Shown here one piece after another: positions 14,040 to 21,124 of a stretch of 21,124 nt of DNA. Made by a program: the position numbers and the translations under genes. The stretch is from CAYXDO01 sp964463485 (GTDB lineage Bacteria; Myxococcota; Kuafuiibacteriia; Kuafuiibacteriales; Kuafuiibacteriaceae). The first letter of the stretch is position 1. Each line of letters opens with the position of its first letter. The stretch covers positions 1-21,124 of the forward strand of contig CAYXDO010000183.1 in NCBI GenBank assembly GCA_964463485.1. Direction: 5' to 3'. The notes beneath the pieces are model-generated. The model was not told the DNA's origin, did no database searches, and saw nothing but the letters and a program-made list of their open reading frames with translations.

Positions 14040-16493
14040 TCAGCGGACGCCGGAGTCGAAGCCGAGCTTTCTTTGCTCGACATCGGCGGGCAGCAGGCGC
14101 CAGAGCTCCTCCACGATCGGGCGAAGTCGTGCCGTGTCCCCTCGCTCCATACTCTGGCGACCTTGTCGTACGAGGAGCTCGGCGCGAAGCAAATCATTGG
14201 CCCTGGAGACTTCGGATGCGGCTCCTTCGAACATCCAGACCCAGGCCGAGGGATGTCGATAAAATGCCGCGGTTCCGAGGTCGCGGACGACGCGCAGTTG
14301 GCGCTCGAGGTCGCGGGGATCGCGCTCGTCGCGGGCCTTGGCGACGGTCTCCTCGAGCTCGAGGAAGAGCTTTTGCTCAGTCGGAGTTCCGTGAGTAGCG
14401 ATCCACGTCGACGCGGAAGCGAGTCGCTCTCGGGCCAAGGACTCGAGCTCCGGCCAGCGCCGTTCGAGGTCGAGCTGCTCGAGGTCAGCGTCGAGCTCCA
14501 GGAGCGTCCGGCGGGCCTTCTGGCCGGCGTCCGCGTCTCCGCCCCGGGCGGCATCCACGTCTCGCTTCACGTCGGAGAGAGACCGATCGATCGACGCGAG
14601 CTTCGACACCGTCTGGAGGGCGCCGCGCCGGAACGCGTCTTTGCGTAAATCAGCGATCCGATCCTCGAGCGAGTCCAACCCAGCCGCCATGGTCTCCGGA
14701 TCGACGGTGGGTACCAACAGGGAGGCCACGCCTTCGAAGACCTGATCGAGCGCAGGAACCAGCGCTCGGGCCGAAAGCCGGCCGCCTCTGTCGAGCTCGA
14801 GAGTGACCTCGATGGCCGATCCAGAAGGCAAAGTCCCGTTGAGCGACCCGCCCGGAATCTCCAGCGAACCCACGAGTCGGCACAGGTGCGCTTGCTCAAA
14901 CTCACCCTGCACGATCGGAATTTTCAAGACGGTGTCCGACGATCCCTTGGAGACGGTCTCCACCGTGTTGTGTACGAAAGTCCGGCGCGCCGGAAGCGGC
15001 GCGCCTCTCTCGAAGTACACTCTCACCGCGTCGTCCGCCCGGGCCACGCCGATCGATCTCGACAACGGAGGGTCTCCGATGGCGAGCCCTTGAACGATGG
15101 TGAGCTCGTCGGGAACCGTCTCTACGATCGCGTCCTTGGCATCACGCGCCTCGATCCGAAACACGTTGGGACGACGCGGTAGCAACTCGACCATGGTGAA
15201 GAATGCACCCTCCGCGTCGACGATCGCTCGCGGGGTCTCGAAGAGTCCGTCGGTGCGGACGAGTCGAATCGACGTCGGATCAGCTCCGACACCTTCACGC
15301 GTCAAACGTCCGACCACGTGCGGAGTCAGATCGGACGACATAGCCGGGTATTGAAGCCAGAGCTTGCGACCGTCCTTGCGTGGAGTCACCGGCGCGGGCT
15401 TCTTGGTCTCGAGGCCAGCGGTCGCGGCGTACACGGCGGCCCCTCGCGCCACCAGGGTCATGGGATCCAAGCCTTCGCTGATGGGTGCTTCGAGCGCCGA
15501 CGACACGCGACGCCTGAGCATGGGCATGACCGTTGGACCTCCAACGAGCACGATCCGTTGGAGTGTGGGCGAGCCTCTCGCCGCGAGCAAACGCTTACAA
15601 ACTTCGATGCTCCGGTCGATGAGCGCCGAGCACATGGCCTCGAGCTTGTCGCGCGTGAGCTCGACGTCGAGCTCGAAGGAGCGCTCGTCCACGTCCAAGC
15701 GCGGCAACGCGATCACTGCTCGGTCGACTCGGCTGAGCTCGATCTTCGCTTCCTCCGCGGCGAGCTTCAATCGAGCGAGCGCCGCGCGGTGTTCGGGGTT
15801 CTTTCGATCGATCCTCACGCCCTCGACCTCGGCCACTCGAGCGATCGCGTAGTCGACGACGGTCGCGTCGAAGTCGCGGCCGCCGAGGAAGTTGTCTCCG
15901 TCGTGGCCCACGACGCGAAGCAACCCATCGCGGGATTCGAGCAGAGAAGCGTCGAAAGTGCCGCCTCCGAGGTCGTACACGAGCCAGGAGCCGCTGGAAT
16001 CTTCCTGGGACCAACCCGCCGCGAGCGCGGAAGCGATAGGCTCCTGGAGCAGCTCGACGCGCTCGAACCCAGCGAGGCGGGCGGCGTCGCTCGTCGCCGC
16101 ATTTTGGGGCAGCTCGAACAGCGCGGGCACCGAGATCACGGCGACGGAAGGCGCCACTCCAAGCTGATTCTCCACGTCGGCCCGCAGGGCTCTCAAGATC
16201 TCGGCCGCGAGCTGTTCGGGGGAGCGTTCCTCACCGGAGGCCGGAAATCTGATCTTCTCTCCGGTTCCCATGAGCCGCTTGAACTCCGTGCGCGTGTTGT
16301 CCGGGTCGGACTCGAGGTAGCGACGCGCGCGCTCGCCGACCGTCACCTGACCCTTTGGGCCAATTCGAACGATCGAAGGGGTCAAGACGCTGCCCTGCGC
16401 GTTTCGAATCTCGGTGATGGTGTCGCCATCGAAGGCTGCGGCCGCGGAGTTCGTCGTGCCCAAGTCGATGCCCACGTAGGTCGTGTTGCTCAC
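14040..16493 (-). CDS. Large Hsp70-family chaperone with inserted domain (817 aa)
   Basis: This is a true Hsp70 nucleotide-binding domain (about 1-360): IDLGTTNS (9-16), YDLGGGTFD (173-181), GGRDFD (204-209), AEEAKIELS (246-254) and LVGGPTVMPMLRRRV (316-330). The substrate-binding beta part seems to lie at about 470-575 (GVARADDAVRVYFERGAPLP, then IEVTLELDRGGRLSARALVP). Between the two, about 100 residues (365-465) look like an added beta-sandwich domain not present in DnaK. The remaining 230 residues are helical and charged. Length 817 versus about 640 for DnaK, and no EEVD-like end. No signal peptide, so it is cytoplasmic. The GTG start lacks a Shine-Dalgarno, with TAGACT seven bases before it. 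No DnaJ or GrpE gene is nearby. It lies 51 bp after a Cys-rich lipoprotein gene in the same direction. Confidence 0.93.
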   Translation of the reverse strand: MSNTTYVGIDLGTTNSAAAAFDGDTITEIRNAQGSVLTPSIVRIGPKGQVTVGERARRYLESDPDNTRTEFKRLMGTGEKIRFPASGEERSPEQLAAEILRALRADVENQLGVAPSVAVISVPALFELPQNAATSDAARLAGFERVELLQEPIASALAAGWSQEDSSGSWLVYDLGGGTFDASLLESRDGLLRVVGHDGDNFLGGRDFDATVVDYAIARVAEVEGVRIDRKNPEHRAALARLKLAAEEAKIELSRVDRAVIALPRLDVDERSFELDVELTRDKLEAMCSALIDRSIEVCKRLLAARGSPTLQRIVLVGGPTVMPMLRRRVSSALEAPISEGLDPMTLVARGAAVYAATAGLETKKPAPVTPRKDGRKLWLQYPAMSSDLTPHVVGRLTREGVGADPTSIRLVRTDGLFETPRAIVDAEGAFFTMVELLPRRPNVFRIEARDAKDAIVETVPDELTIVQGLAIGDPPLSRSIGVARADDAVRVYFERGAPLPARRTFVHNTVETVSKGSSDTVLKIPIVQGEFEQAHLCRLVGSLEIPGGSLNGTLPSGSAIEVTLELDRGGRLSARALVPALDQVFEGVASLLVPTVDPETMAAGLDSLEDRIADLRKDAFRRGALQTVSKLASIDRSLSDVKRDVDAARGGDADAGQKARRTLLELDADLEQLDLERRWPELESLARERLASASTWIATHGTPTEQKLFLELEETVAKARDERDPRDLERQLRVVRDLGTAAFYRHPSAWVWMFEGAASEVSRANDLLRAELLVRQGRQSMERGDTARLRPIVEELWRLLPADVEQRKLGFDSGVR

Positions 16494-16506
16494 GGGCCGC
16501 AGTCTA
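16494..16506 (-). promoter_or_regulatory. Leaderless-type -10 box before the Hsp70 gene
   Basis: TAGACT (minus strand, 16506-16501) followed by seven bases and the GTG at 16493. It matches TATAAT at four of six positions. A weak TTTGCG lies about 16 bases further upstream. This would let the chaperone be expressed separately from the lipoprotein gene 51 bp upstream. Confidence 0.4.
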
Positions 16507-16544
16507 CCTCGATCCGCAGCGCCGCAAAGCCTCGAGATCGAGTC

Positions 16545-17543
16545 CTACGGCATACACGCCGAGCCGCCGGCCACGCTTCGGCACTGGTAGCCCGCTCGGC
16601 ATACGGACTCCACACAGCGACTGGCGCAGAAGAAGCCACCCGACTGCACACACACCGAGCTCTCGGTGCATCGAGATTGATCGCAATTTTCGATCGAGCA
16701 GTATCCTCCGGGATAGTCGGGGCCCGACCGACATACCCAGGGCGGACCCCTTCCGCAGTCTGAGTTGGTGTTACAAGGGGCACCGACGGCCGGGTGCGCG
16801 CAGATCAGCTCGTTGCCGAGGGGAGAACATCGGTACGACTCGGACTCTCGGCAGTCTGCGGCGGAGGCACATCGATCCAAACAGAAGGGCTCGTCATCCC
16901 CTGGCTGTATACACAGCGCGTCTCCGCCGGCCGAGCACGTCGTGTCGTCTCCGACCGTGCATCCGACGGTCGAGCAATATCCGCCAGGTGTACTCAGCCC
17001 GCGGACGCATGCCGAGTTCTGATTGCAGTCCTTGGCGCTCGAGCACGGGTCGCCGTCCACGGCGGTACTCACCCCTGGCAAGCACGCGGCGTGGTCGAGG
17101 TGGAGGACCCCGTGCATTCGACTCATACAGAGTAGCCCCGGCGGGCAGCCCGCGAGCCCGCAACAAGGGACGAGGCACAGCGGCGGAATGGACCCTGCGT
17201 CGGCGACTCCGCCGTCGCTGGACGGGCGGGAGGTTTCGACGCAAACGGCTCCGGCGCAATCAGAGTCGCTTCCACACGCCCGAGTGCAATACCCATCCGC
17301 AGGAAAGCCTTGAAGCTCCTTGGCGCAGAATCCAACCGCGCAGTCAGAGTCCACGACACAGCTCGCGCCGGTCGCGCCTGGGGCCGGCGCTGCACAAAAT
17401 CCTACGTCAGGCGGCGTCGCGTCCTCACGACCCGCATCCTTTGCAGGCGAGATGATGGGGGGCCGACGACCCCCGTCGGGGCTCTCGGAGACCCCCGAGG
17501 AACAAGCGCTCAGCGCGACGAGCACCACGACGTGACGGAGCAC
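16545..17543 (-). CDS. Cys-rich lipoprotein with DxDC modules (332 aa)
   Basis: The GTG start gives a 13-residue signal segment (MLRHVVVLVALSA) and a perfect LSAC lipobox with C14. A short Ser/Pro/Asp-rich linker (about 15-48) follows. The rest is a series of disulfide-type modules of the pattern C-x3-DC-x3-x-C-x..C (for example CVVDSDCAVGFC, CGSDSDCAGAVC, CSSAKDCNQNSAC, CNTNSDCGRGPPWVC). This style, with DSDC and GGYCS turns, is common in secreted myxobacterial proteins of unknown role. No catalytic residues are evident. TAGAAT lies six bases before the GTG and there is no Shine-Dalgarno. It is divergent from the permease operon, with 85 bp between. Confidence 0.9.
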   Translation of the reverse strand: MLRHVVVLVALSACSSGVSESPDGGRRPPIISPAKDAGREDATPPDVGFCAAPAPGATGASCVVDSDCAVGFCAKELQGFPADGYCTRACGSDSDCAGAVCVETSRPSSDGGVADAGSIPPLCLVPCCGLAGCPPGLLCMSRMHGVLHLDHAACLPGVSTAVDGDPCSSAKDCNQNSACVRGLSTPGGYCSTVGCTVGDDTTCSAGGDALCIQPGDDEPFCLDRCASAADCRESESYRCSPLGNELICAHPAVGAPCNTNSDCGRGPPWVCRSGPDYPGGYCSIENCDQSRCTESSVCVQSGGFFCASRCVESVCRAGYQCRSVAGGSACMP

Positions 17544-17555
17544 GATGAAATTCTA
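17544..17555 (-). promoter_or_regulatory. Leaderless-type -10 box before the 332-aa lipoprotein
   Basis: TAGAAT (minus strand, 17555-17550) followed by exactly six bases and the GTG at 17543. It matches TATAAT at five of six positions and is the best of the leaderless-type sites in this window. No clear -35 box. Confidence 0.5.
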
Positions 17556-17628
17556 TCATCCCTCGGCCGCGCATTGCCGCCGATGCGCGACTCGGCTACG
17601 TCCGACGCGCCGGAAGCGTCACCGTTCG

Positions 17629-18984
17629 ATGAAACACGCCTGGAGCTTGGCCGCCCGCAACTTGCGGCGGAACCGACGGAGAAACGTCGCGACCGGGCTC
17701 GCCATCGCCATCGGCTTCGCGAGCCTCGTCGTGCTCGGCGGCTATGTCGCCCGGATCGCTCGCTACCTAGAGACCACCACGGTGTACCTGCAACATCTCG
17801 GTCACGTCTCGGTGTTCGCGAGAGGCGGGCTCGAGATGCATCTCATCGAGCCCCAGAAATTCAACCTGACTCTGGAGCAACAAGGCGAGATTCGATCGGC
17901 GCTGGCAGCCGACCCTCAGGTGGAGTTTTTCGGACGAACTCTGCGGGGCGCGGGCTTGGTTGGGAATGGTTGCAAGACTTACTCCTTCTTCGGATTCGGA
18001 GTCGACCTCGACCTCGATCGACACGTCCGACACCACCCCGCGGTAGCGGCGCGGGCCGCCGAGTTGGCCAAACCCGTGCGAGGCGTGGCGCTCGTGGAAG
18101 CGTCCGAGCCCGGTGAAGCCGTCGCGCTCGCCGAAGGGCTCTCGAACCGGATCGGCAAGACTCGAGTGCTCGCCCAAACGGGCACCCGCACCGTGACCAT
18201 CGAAGACTGCGCCGCTGACGACGTGCGAGACCAGATCGCCGAAGACGCTAACGTACAACTCGCCGGAGCCACCTTCGACGGGTCCTTCTCCGCGGTCGAC
18301 GGGAACGTCGTCGGGATCTTCTCGACAGGTCTCGCCTCCAGCGACGACGTGACGCTCTGGTCGAGCCTCGAACACCTCCAGACGCTCTACGACACCGACC
18401 AAGTCACCTCGTTCGCCATCTACCTCCGCGACCCAAGCCAGAGCCAACGCTATGCCAAGGCGCTCCAAAAATCGCTGGCCGAAAAGAAGCTCGATGTGGA
18501 TGTGCTGACCTACGAAGACGAAGATCTCAATCCCTACTTCGTCGGCACGGTCCGCTTCCTCACGATCATCGCTGCCTTCATTTCTTCGGTGGTCGTCTTC
18601 GTGGTCACACTCTCCGTCGTGAACTCCACCACGATGACCATCTTCGAGCGATCCCGGGAGATCGGCACACTCAGGAGCCTCGGGTTCACGCGAAAGCAAA
18701 TCATAGGGCTCTTCATGCGCGAAGGTGCGTTGCTGTCGGCGATTTCGTTGGGCGCGGGCCTGCTGCTCGCCCTCGGAATCGCCGCGTCGATCAACTCGCT
18801 GGATATCCAGATTCAACCCCCTGGGCTCGCCCGTGCGATCCGCTTCGTAGTCACGCCGTCCGCGCCGATCACCTCGTTGCTGGCGCTGGCTACGATCGGC
18901 GTCGGCGCTCTGGCGACCCTGGTGGCCACTCGCGGCGTGGCGCAGGAGAACATCGCGCGGCTCAACGCGGAGGTCACCAAGTGA
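17629..18984 (+). CDS. FtsX/MacB-type ABC transporter permease, first of pair (451 aa)
   Basis: I start at the ATG at 17629 (GGAAG about 12 bases upstream); MKHAWSLAARNLRRNRRRN gives a typical cytoplasmic basic N-end before transmembrane segment 1 (about 20-40). A periplasmic domain of some 270 residues follows. Then come the conserved C-terminal FtsX-type segments at about 310-332, 366-388 and 414-433. ERSREIGTLRSLGFTRKQIIGLF (around 340) is the loop that contacts the ATPase in this family. The soluble domain contains VQLAGATFDGSFSAVDGNVVGI, shared with the next gene. Such permeases drive lipoprotein release (LolC/E) or mechanotransmission-type export (MacB). There is no ATPase gene beside it. 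The stop overlaps the next start (GTGA). Confidence 0.93.
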   Translation: MKHAWSLAARNLRRNRRRNVATGLAIAIGFASLVVLGGYVARIARYLETTTVYLQHLGHVSVFARGGLEMHLIEPQKFNLTLEQQGEIRSALAADPQVEFFGRTLRGAGLVGNGCKTYSFFGFGVDLDLDRHVRHHPAVAARAAELAKPVRGVALVEASEPGEAVALAEGLSNRIGKTRVLAQTGTRTVTIEDCAADDVRDQIAEDANVQLAGATFDGSFSAVDGNVVGIFSTGLASSDDVTLWSSLEHLQTLYDTDQVTSFAIYLRDPSQSQRYAKALQKSLAEKKLDVDVLTYEDEDLNPYFVGTVRFLTIIAAFISSVVVFVVTLSVVNSTTMTIFERSREIGTLRSLGFTRKQIIGLFMREGALLSAISLGAGLLLALGIAASINSLDIQIQPPGLARAIRFVVTPSAPITSLLALATIGVGALATLVATRGVAQENIARLNAEVTK

Positions 18985-20264
18985 CGAGCCCGCTCCCCAA
19001 GATGGCGATGCGAAATGTCGCGAAGAACGCGCGACGGAGCGCCGCCGCGCTCACCTCCATCAGCGCGGGCTTCTTCGCGATCGCGACCTTCGCCGGGTAC
19101 GTGAGTGAGCTCGAGGTGCGGTTCGCCGATGTGATCCGAGAGAAGCAGATGCTTGGGGACTTGATCATCGAGCGCCGAGGGGCCGAGAAGTCCGGTGACG
19201 AGGGATCGTGGCAGCACACGTTCGACGAGCAGGAGCAGAAGCTCCTCGAGGGTCTGTTCACGAAAGAGGGTTCGGGGGTAGCGATCTTCACCAAGTCGCT
19301 GAGTGTCTCCGGGCTCGTGACTTCCGGGAGGAAGACAGCGGTGTTCCTCGGGTTCGGCTATCACGTTCCGACCGGCACGCAGTTTCGGGGCAAGCGATTC
19401 GAGCACGACGTGAGCTGGGGCCGCACCCTCGCCGAGTCCAAGTCTGACAAGGCGATGATCGCGGGCGAGGGGCTGGCGCGGCTGCTTGGTTGCGTGCCCT
19501 CCGACGCGAAGGACGTGATCACCTGCAAGCGGAAGTCCGTTCAGCTCGCGGCGACGACTCAGGACGGGCAACTCAACGCGATCGACGCGGAGATCGTCGG
19601 GATCGTGGTCCCCGAGCTCAAGGAGATGAACGTGCGATTCCTCTCGATGCCCCTGGAGCTCGCGCAACGACTCATGGACACGAAGAGAGTGTCCAGGTAC
19701 GTAGTCAAGCTCGACGAGCGAACCGAGCATCGAGGCTTTGGTGCCCAACTCGTGACCCACGCCGAGGCTCTGGGTTTGACGCTCGAGGCTCGGGCCTGGG
19801 ACGAGCATCGCTTCACCGAGATGTACAAACAGGCGATGTCGATGCTGGCTGTGCTGCGAGCGTTCGTCGCGTTCGTCGTCATCACGGTGGCCGGAATGTC
19901 GGTGTTCAACACGATGGCCAAGGTGGTGAACGAGAGAGTACGCGAGATCGGAGCGCTCCGGGCGCTCGGCTTCCTTCGGCGACAGATCGTCGCTCTCTTC
20001 GTCCTGGAGGGTACGTTCCTGGGCCTCTTGGGAGTGAGTATCGGAGCAGCCGGATCCCTCGTCTTCGCGGTCTCGACCAACTTGCTCGGACTGACCTACG
20101 ACGCCGGGATGACCATGGATCCAATCGAGCTGGCGATTGCCGTACACGGCTCGGTATACGCCTTGGCCGCGACGTTCTTGCTGACCGTCGGCCTGATCGC
20201 GGCGTGGTTGCCGGCCCGTCGCGCCGCGCGGCTCGCCATTCCGGAGGCGCTGAGCCACGTCTGA
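18981..20264 (+). CDS. FtsX/MacB-type ABC transporter permease, second of pair (427 aa)
   Basis: The GTG start overlaps the previous stop by four bases, so the pair is translationally coupled. It has the same architecture: transmembrane segment 1 (about 20-40), a periplasmic domain, and three more segments at about 294-312, 343-365 and 391-410. The signature NERVREIGALRALGFLRRQIVALF matches that of its partner. In the soluble domain, SVQLAATTQDGQLNAIDAEIVGIV parallels the partner's sequence, so the two are paralogues. A heterodimer like LolC/LolE is likely. The C-end PARRAARLAIPEALSHV also fits the family (AARxxPxEAL). The substrate is unknown; lipoproteins are suggested only by the neighbourhood. 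Confidence 0.93.
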   Translation: MTSPLPKMAMRNVAKNARRSAAALTSISAGFFAIATFAGYVSELEVRFADVIREKQMLGDLIIERRGAEKSGDEGSWQHTFDEQEQKLLEGLFTKEGSGVAIFTKSLSVSGLVTSGRKTAVFLGFGYHVPTGTQFRGKRFEHDVSWGRTLAESKSDKAMIAGEGLARLLGCVPSDAKDVITCKRKSVQLAATTQDGQLNAIDAEIVGIVVPELKEMNVRFLSMPLELAQRLMDTKRVSRYVVKLDERTEHRGFGAQLVTHAEALGLTLEARAWDEHRFTEMYKQAMSMLAVLRAFVAFVVITVAGMSVFNTMAKVVNERVREIGALRALGFLRRQIVALFVLEGTFLGLLGVSIGAAGSLVFAVSTNLLGLTYDAGMTMDPIELAIAVHGSVYALAATFLLTVGLIAAWLPARRAARLAIPEALSHV

Positions 20265-20426
20265 TACGGGTTGATCCTCTGCTAGCTGGTTGTTCAACTT
20301 GCAACCATCTTGATTGAGCAGGCGCCGATGCGGAGCGCTCGCAACTGGAGAGACAGTATGCGACGATATTCGTGCTCCCGTTCGTTTATGTGAAATAGGG
20401 TCAAGAATCTGACAGCAAGCTCGAGT
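20265..20426. other. Intergenic gap after the permease operon
   Basis: This 162-bp gap holds a weak hairpin shortly after the permease stop (listed separately) and otherwise AT-richer sequence than the flanking operon. I see no tRNA and no strong promoter, although a stretch around 20383-20398 (ATGTGAAATAGGG) is AT-rich enough to hold a -10-type element for the next gene. Confidence 0.4.
20287..20307 (+). terminator. Weak hairpin after the permease operon
   Basis: TGGTTG (20287-20292) pairs with CAACCA (20302-20307) around a nine-base loop, 22 bp after the last permease stop. There is no real T-run, so it is at best a weak terminator. Confidence 0.2.
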
Positions 20427-20873
20427 ATGGGACTCGATTTCTACTGCGGTTACTCCTCCTTTAGAAACAACCGCGGCTCTTTGAGGAGGCTCCATGAGTT
20501 GCTCTGCGTCGGAGTGTATTCGGGCGATGACGCGTTATTCGACTTTTTGTTGCTTGATGACTCTGACCTCGAGGCACTTCGCGCCCACCTCGAGCGCGAA
20601 GAATACCAAAGTCGTCTTTGGCGCATCTGGCTTCACGAGGAGGAGTGCACACTCTGCACGCTCCGTGCAACCTCGAGGAATCGGGAGCGATATCAAGCGG
20701 CGCTCATTGCGGGCACTCTGGACGGGGAGCATCGGAGTCTGGAGCGTGACCGCGCAGACGTGGGCGAATTGCAGTTTGTTCAACAGATCGTGGATCTGCT
20801 GCACTCGGAGCTTCGGCGAGGGGTCTTGGGTCCGTTCCTTGTCAAGGGTGAGCTAGGCGCAGTGCGCGGGTAA
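20427..20873 (+). CDS. Hypothetical protein, atypical codon use (148 aa)
   Basis: The frame from MGLDFYCGYSSF to GELGAVRG is open for 148 residues. The first half is charged with hydrophobic leucines and aromatic residues (DALFDFLLLDDSDLEALRAHLEREE), probably helical. CTLC at about 73-76 could be a small metal or redox site. No signal peptide or transmembrane segment. I do not recognise the family. Compared with its neighbours its codons end in G or C less often (TTG, CTT, TTT, TAT and TTA occur), which suggests later arrival in the genome or low constraint. No strong Shine-Dalgarno is visible before the ATG. It is followed by a motif array of the kind seen at transposon ends. Confidence 0.6.
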   Translation: MGLDFYCGYSSFRNNRGSLRRLHELLCVGVYSGDDALFDFLLLDDSDLEALRAHLEREEYQSRLWRIWLHEEECTLCTLRATSRNRERYQAALIAGTLDGEHRSLERDRADVGELQFVQQIVDLLHSELRRGVLGPFLVKGELGAVRG

Positions 20874-21070
20874 CCGCGCCCGTGGCGATTCTCCTCGGGC
20901 TGCCCAATTTTCAAGCTGTGCAGCCCCTCATTGCGCCGTGCATTCTCCCAATTCCAAGCCGTGCCACTCCCAATTTCACGCCGTGTCCCCTTGTAACCGA
21001 TTTTCGGTGGGCGGTCGGAAATGTTCAGTAGTGACTCACTCGAGTTTGCTGATCGGGATAGGGCGGGCGC
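20874..21070. other. Non-coding DNA with degenerate 19-bp motifs
   Basis: No gene is supported. The part 20903-20986 holds three copies of a degenerate motif (listed separately). The rest (20991-21070) includes CCTTGTAACCGATTTTCGGTGGG and GTCGGAAATGTTCAGTAG; I see no ORF or clear palindrome. Confidence 0.5.
20903..20986. repeat. Three copies of a degenerate motif CCCAATTT(T)CAAGCCGTGC
   Basis: Copies: 20903-20921 (CCCAATTTTCAAGCTGTGC), 20947-20964 (CCCAATTCCAAGCCGTGC) and 20969-20986 (CCCAATTTCACGCCGTGT), with a partial GCGCCGTGC between the first two. All face the same way. Arrays of a short degenerate motif like this occur at the ends of some IS21-family elements as transposase-binding sites, but no transposase gene is present here and the link is only by resemblance. 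Confidence 0.7.
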
Positions 21071-21124
21071 GAGTCCGTCACCGGGCCCGAGTCCGTCACC
21101 GGGCCCGAGTCCGTCACCGGGCCC
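21071..21124 (+). repeat. 18-bp tandem repeat, three exact copies at the window end
   Basis: GAGTCCGTCACCGGGCCC repeated three times exactly (21071-21088, 21089-21106, 21107-21124). The third copy ends on the last base, so the array may continue beyond. The unit is three hexamers long, like the 6-bp-periodic arrays elsewhere in the window. Each unit contains GGGCCC. Confidence 0.95.

Noticed and set aside
15318..16763. 481-residue plus-strand ORF
   Set aside because: It lies antisense to the Hsp70 gene, whose conserved motifs are unmistakable.
18813..20495. 560-residue minus-strand ORF
   Set aside because: It is antisense to the second permease, which has clear membrane segments and family motifs; the minus translation is a low-complexity charged sequence.

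Overview
The window is high-G+C DNA, probably from a myxobacterium-like member of Myxococcota. The clues are an unusual density of secreted cysteine-rich lipoproteins, MopE-type Asp/Cys repeats, DxDC-type cysteine modules, Asp/Ala-rich linkers after the lipobox, and an enlarged Hsp70. I assign the phylum by style of protein and composition, not by a marker gene, so it is an inference.

Layout: (1) 1-735 has no convincing gene; it carries a hexamer array, a near-perfect 49-bp direct repeat with an internal palindrome, and a doubtful small ORF. (2) 736-2472 (-) encodes a roughly 87-cysteine exported protein built from an alternating repeat with antistasin-like modules. (3) Divergent from it, 2669-4897 (+) is a MopE-repeat protein and 4894-7311 (+) a beta-helix protein; the two overlap by ATGA. 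(4) A large imperfect palindrome (7310-7478) sits between convergent genes. (5) 7510-11593 (-) holds four lipoprotein genes in one direction, headed by a metzincin-type metalloprotease. (6) 11716-13137 (+) is a lipoprotein with an endonuclease/exonuclease/phosphatase domain. (7) 13189-17543 (-) holds a small Cys-rich lipoprotein, a large Hsp70 with an extra domain, and another Cys-rich lipoprotein. (8) 17629-20264 (+) is a translationally coupled pair of FtsX/MacB-type ABC permeases with no ATPase gene beside them. (9) 20265-21124 looks like accessory DNA: one small unknown gene with weaker G/C bias, three degenerate copies of a 19-bp motif, and an exact 18-bp tandem repeat running off the end.

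Taken together, most genes make proteins for the cell envelope or surface: eight probable lipoproteins or exported proteins, a protease, a nuclease/phosphatase-fold enzyme, a chaperone and a Lol/Mac-like permease pair. Several of the genes share a TANNNT-like -10 box six or seven bases before the start codon, with no Shine-Dalgarno sequence, which suggests leaderless mRNAs. I did not see CRISPR arrays, rRNA, tRNA, an intact transposase or phage genes. The most unusual items are the super-repeat Cys-rich protein, the Hsp70 with an inserted domain, the leaderless-type promoters, and the families of 6-bp-periodic intergenic repeats.
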